DNA of 64,000 nucleotides. Source: CAWCKS01 sp963763485. Its GTDB lineage: Bacteria; Pseudomonadota; Alphaproteobacteria; Rhizobiales; Xanthobacteraceae. The notes beneath the pieces are model-generated. The model was given only the letters and a program-made list of their open reading frames with translations. It was not told the DNA's origin and did not search any database. The stretch spans positions 1,178,001-1,242,000 of the forward strand of contig CAVXOW010000006.1 of assembly GCA_963763485.1 (NCBI GenBank), given 5' to 3'. Below are positions 63,650-64,000 of the stretch, in pieces. The position numbers and the translations under genes are program-made. Within the stretch, counting starts at the first letter, position 1, and each line of letters begins with the position of its first letter.

Positions 63650-64000
63650 TGGAAGGCTGGTCCGCTGCGTGTGGGATTAGGCTCCGATCACTCCTGCGGA
63701 TCGGGGCCTTACCATTTTGGTAAATGCTGACAGAAACAGCTATAAACTGGAACGTTTCCTGTGCGCCAGACTTTTGGATGTCCCGTTCGAGGTCAAAAGC
63801 GACGGTTTGATCGTACTGTGGCAATCACTTCCGATCCTCCCTCGAAAGCGGACACTGCCAAGGTCCGGTTGACCTTGCGCCGACACCGAACTGGCGCGAC
63901 TGGATATTCATTCGCTCCGACCGCCTAAGAGCAAGCAAGCCGCAAATCTCCCTTGTATAAAACGCAGACTTCGTGGGATTTCGCCTGCGCCAGTAGATTT
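63650..64000. other. Right-end intergenic stretch with one strong hairpin
   Basis: No convincing gene in the last 350 bases. An 11-bp inverted repeat, aggctccgatc (63679-63689) and gatcggggcct (63699-63709), forms a strong hairpin followed by taccatttt. It could be a terminator, or lie in the leader of the minus-strand gene beginning at 63649. Confidence 0.5.

Noticed and set aside
1..64000. CRISPR arrays, rRNA genes, riboswitches
   Set aside because: No regularly spaced repeats of 23-47 bases, no rRNA-like conserved stretches and no riboswitch consensus were seen on either strand.

Overview
The window looks like chromosomal DNA of a Bradyrhizobium-like alphaproteobacterium (Nitrobacteraceae). 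Three things point that way: high G+C with strong GC-skewed third positions; a class B3 metallo-beta-lactamase that, from memory, closely resembles BJP-1 of Bradyrhizobium; and short palindromic intergenic elements of the kind common in that genus. No rRNA or intact tRNA gene is present, so placement rests on protein resemblance only.

Layout. 1-5.3 kb: a five-gene peptide/nickel-type ABC importer operon (+) in which four of five genes carry several reading-frame breaks. 5.3-17.4 kb: mostly minus-strand catabolic genes (RidA, two SDRs, GMC oxidoreductase, carboxymuconolactone-decarboxylase-like protein, M20 peptidase, AAHS-type aromatic-acid transporter, extradiol dioxygenase of the VOC fold, enoyl-CoA hydratase, polysaccharide-deacetylase-like hydrolase) with one plus-strand HAD phosphatase. 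They read as uptake and breakdown of an aromatic or similar carbon source, but the substrate cannot be named. 17.4-33.5 kb: mixed housekeeping and catabolic genes (HU, GNAT, flavoproteins, a luciferase-like/CMD/AhpD cassette, a Rv2258c-like methyltransferase, nitroreductase, second GMC, second enoyl-CoA hydratase), interspersed with palindromic repeats, a duplicated gene leader and gene relics.

33.7-36.5 kb: a small remnant of an integrated element. A 19-bp copy of a tRNA 3' end lies upstream of a DUF5906-like primase/helicase gene and its small partner; no integrase is visible. 37.2-43.8 kb: tannase-family esterase, type B carboxylesterase, B3 beta-lactamase with a good terminator, and a DUF1007-NicO metal exporter pair.

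43.9-61.8 kb: an IS-rich accessory island with four IS1182-type elements (two about 97% alike at protein level and in direct orientation), a broken IS30, a 167-bp MITE with the same ends, and a decayed tRNA-fMet-like gene. Between them lie two unusual gene sets. The first (46.2-50.9 kb) encodes a single-pass membrane protein, a membrane-anchored double AAA+ (CbbX/SpoVK type) fused to an HtrA/trypsin-like serine protease with an intact triad, and a membrane-anchored Sel1-repeat protein. This is the best candidate here for an undescribed system. The second (54.7-58.95 kb) encodes a hydrophilic Asn/Asp/Ser/His-rich protein, a 69-residue protein and a translationally coupled FG-GAP/VCBS-type repeat protein, flanked by the two matching IS copies. 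61.9-64 kb holds small Bradyrhizobium-type ORFans, one with an in-phase A-AAA-AAG slippery site.

Many genes show single-base frame breaks. True decay and assembly error cannot be told apart from the sequence alone; where a frame break decides an annotation, this is stated.
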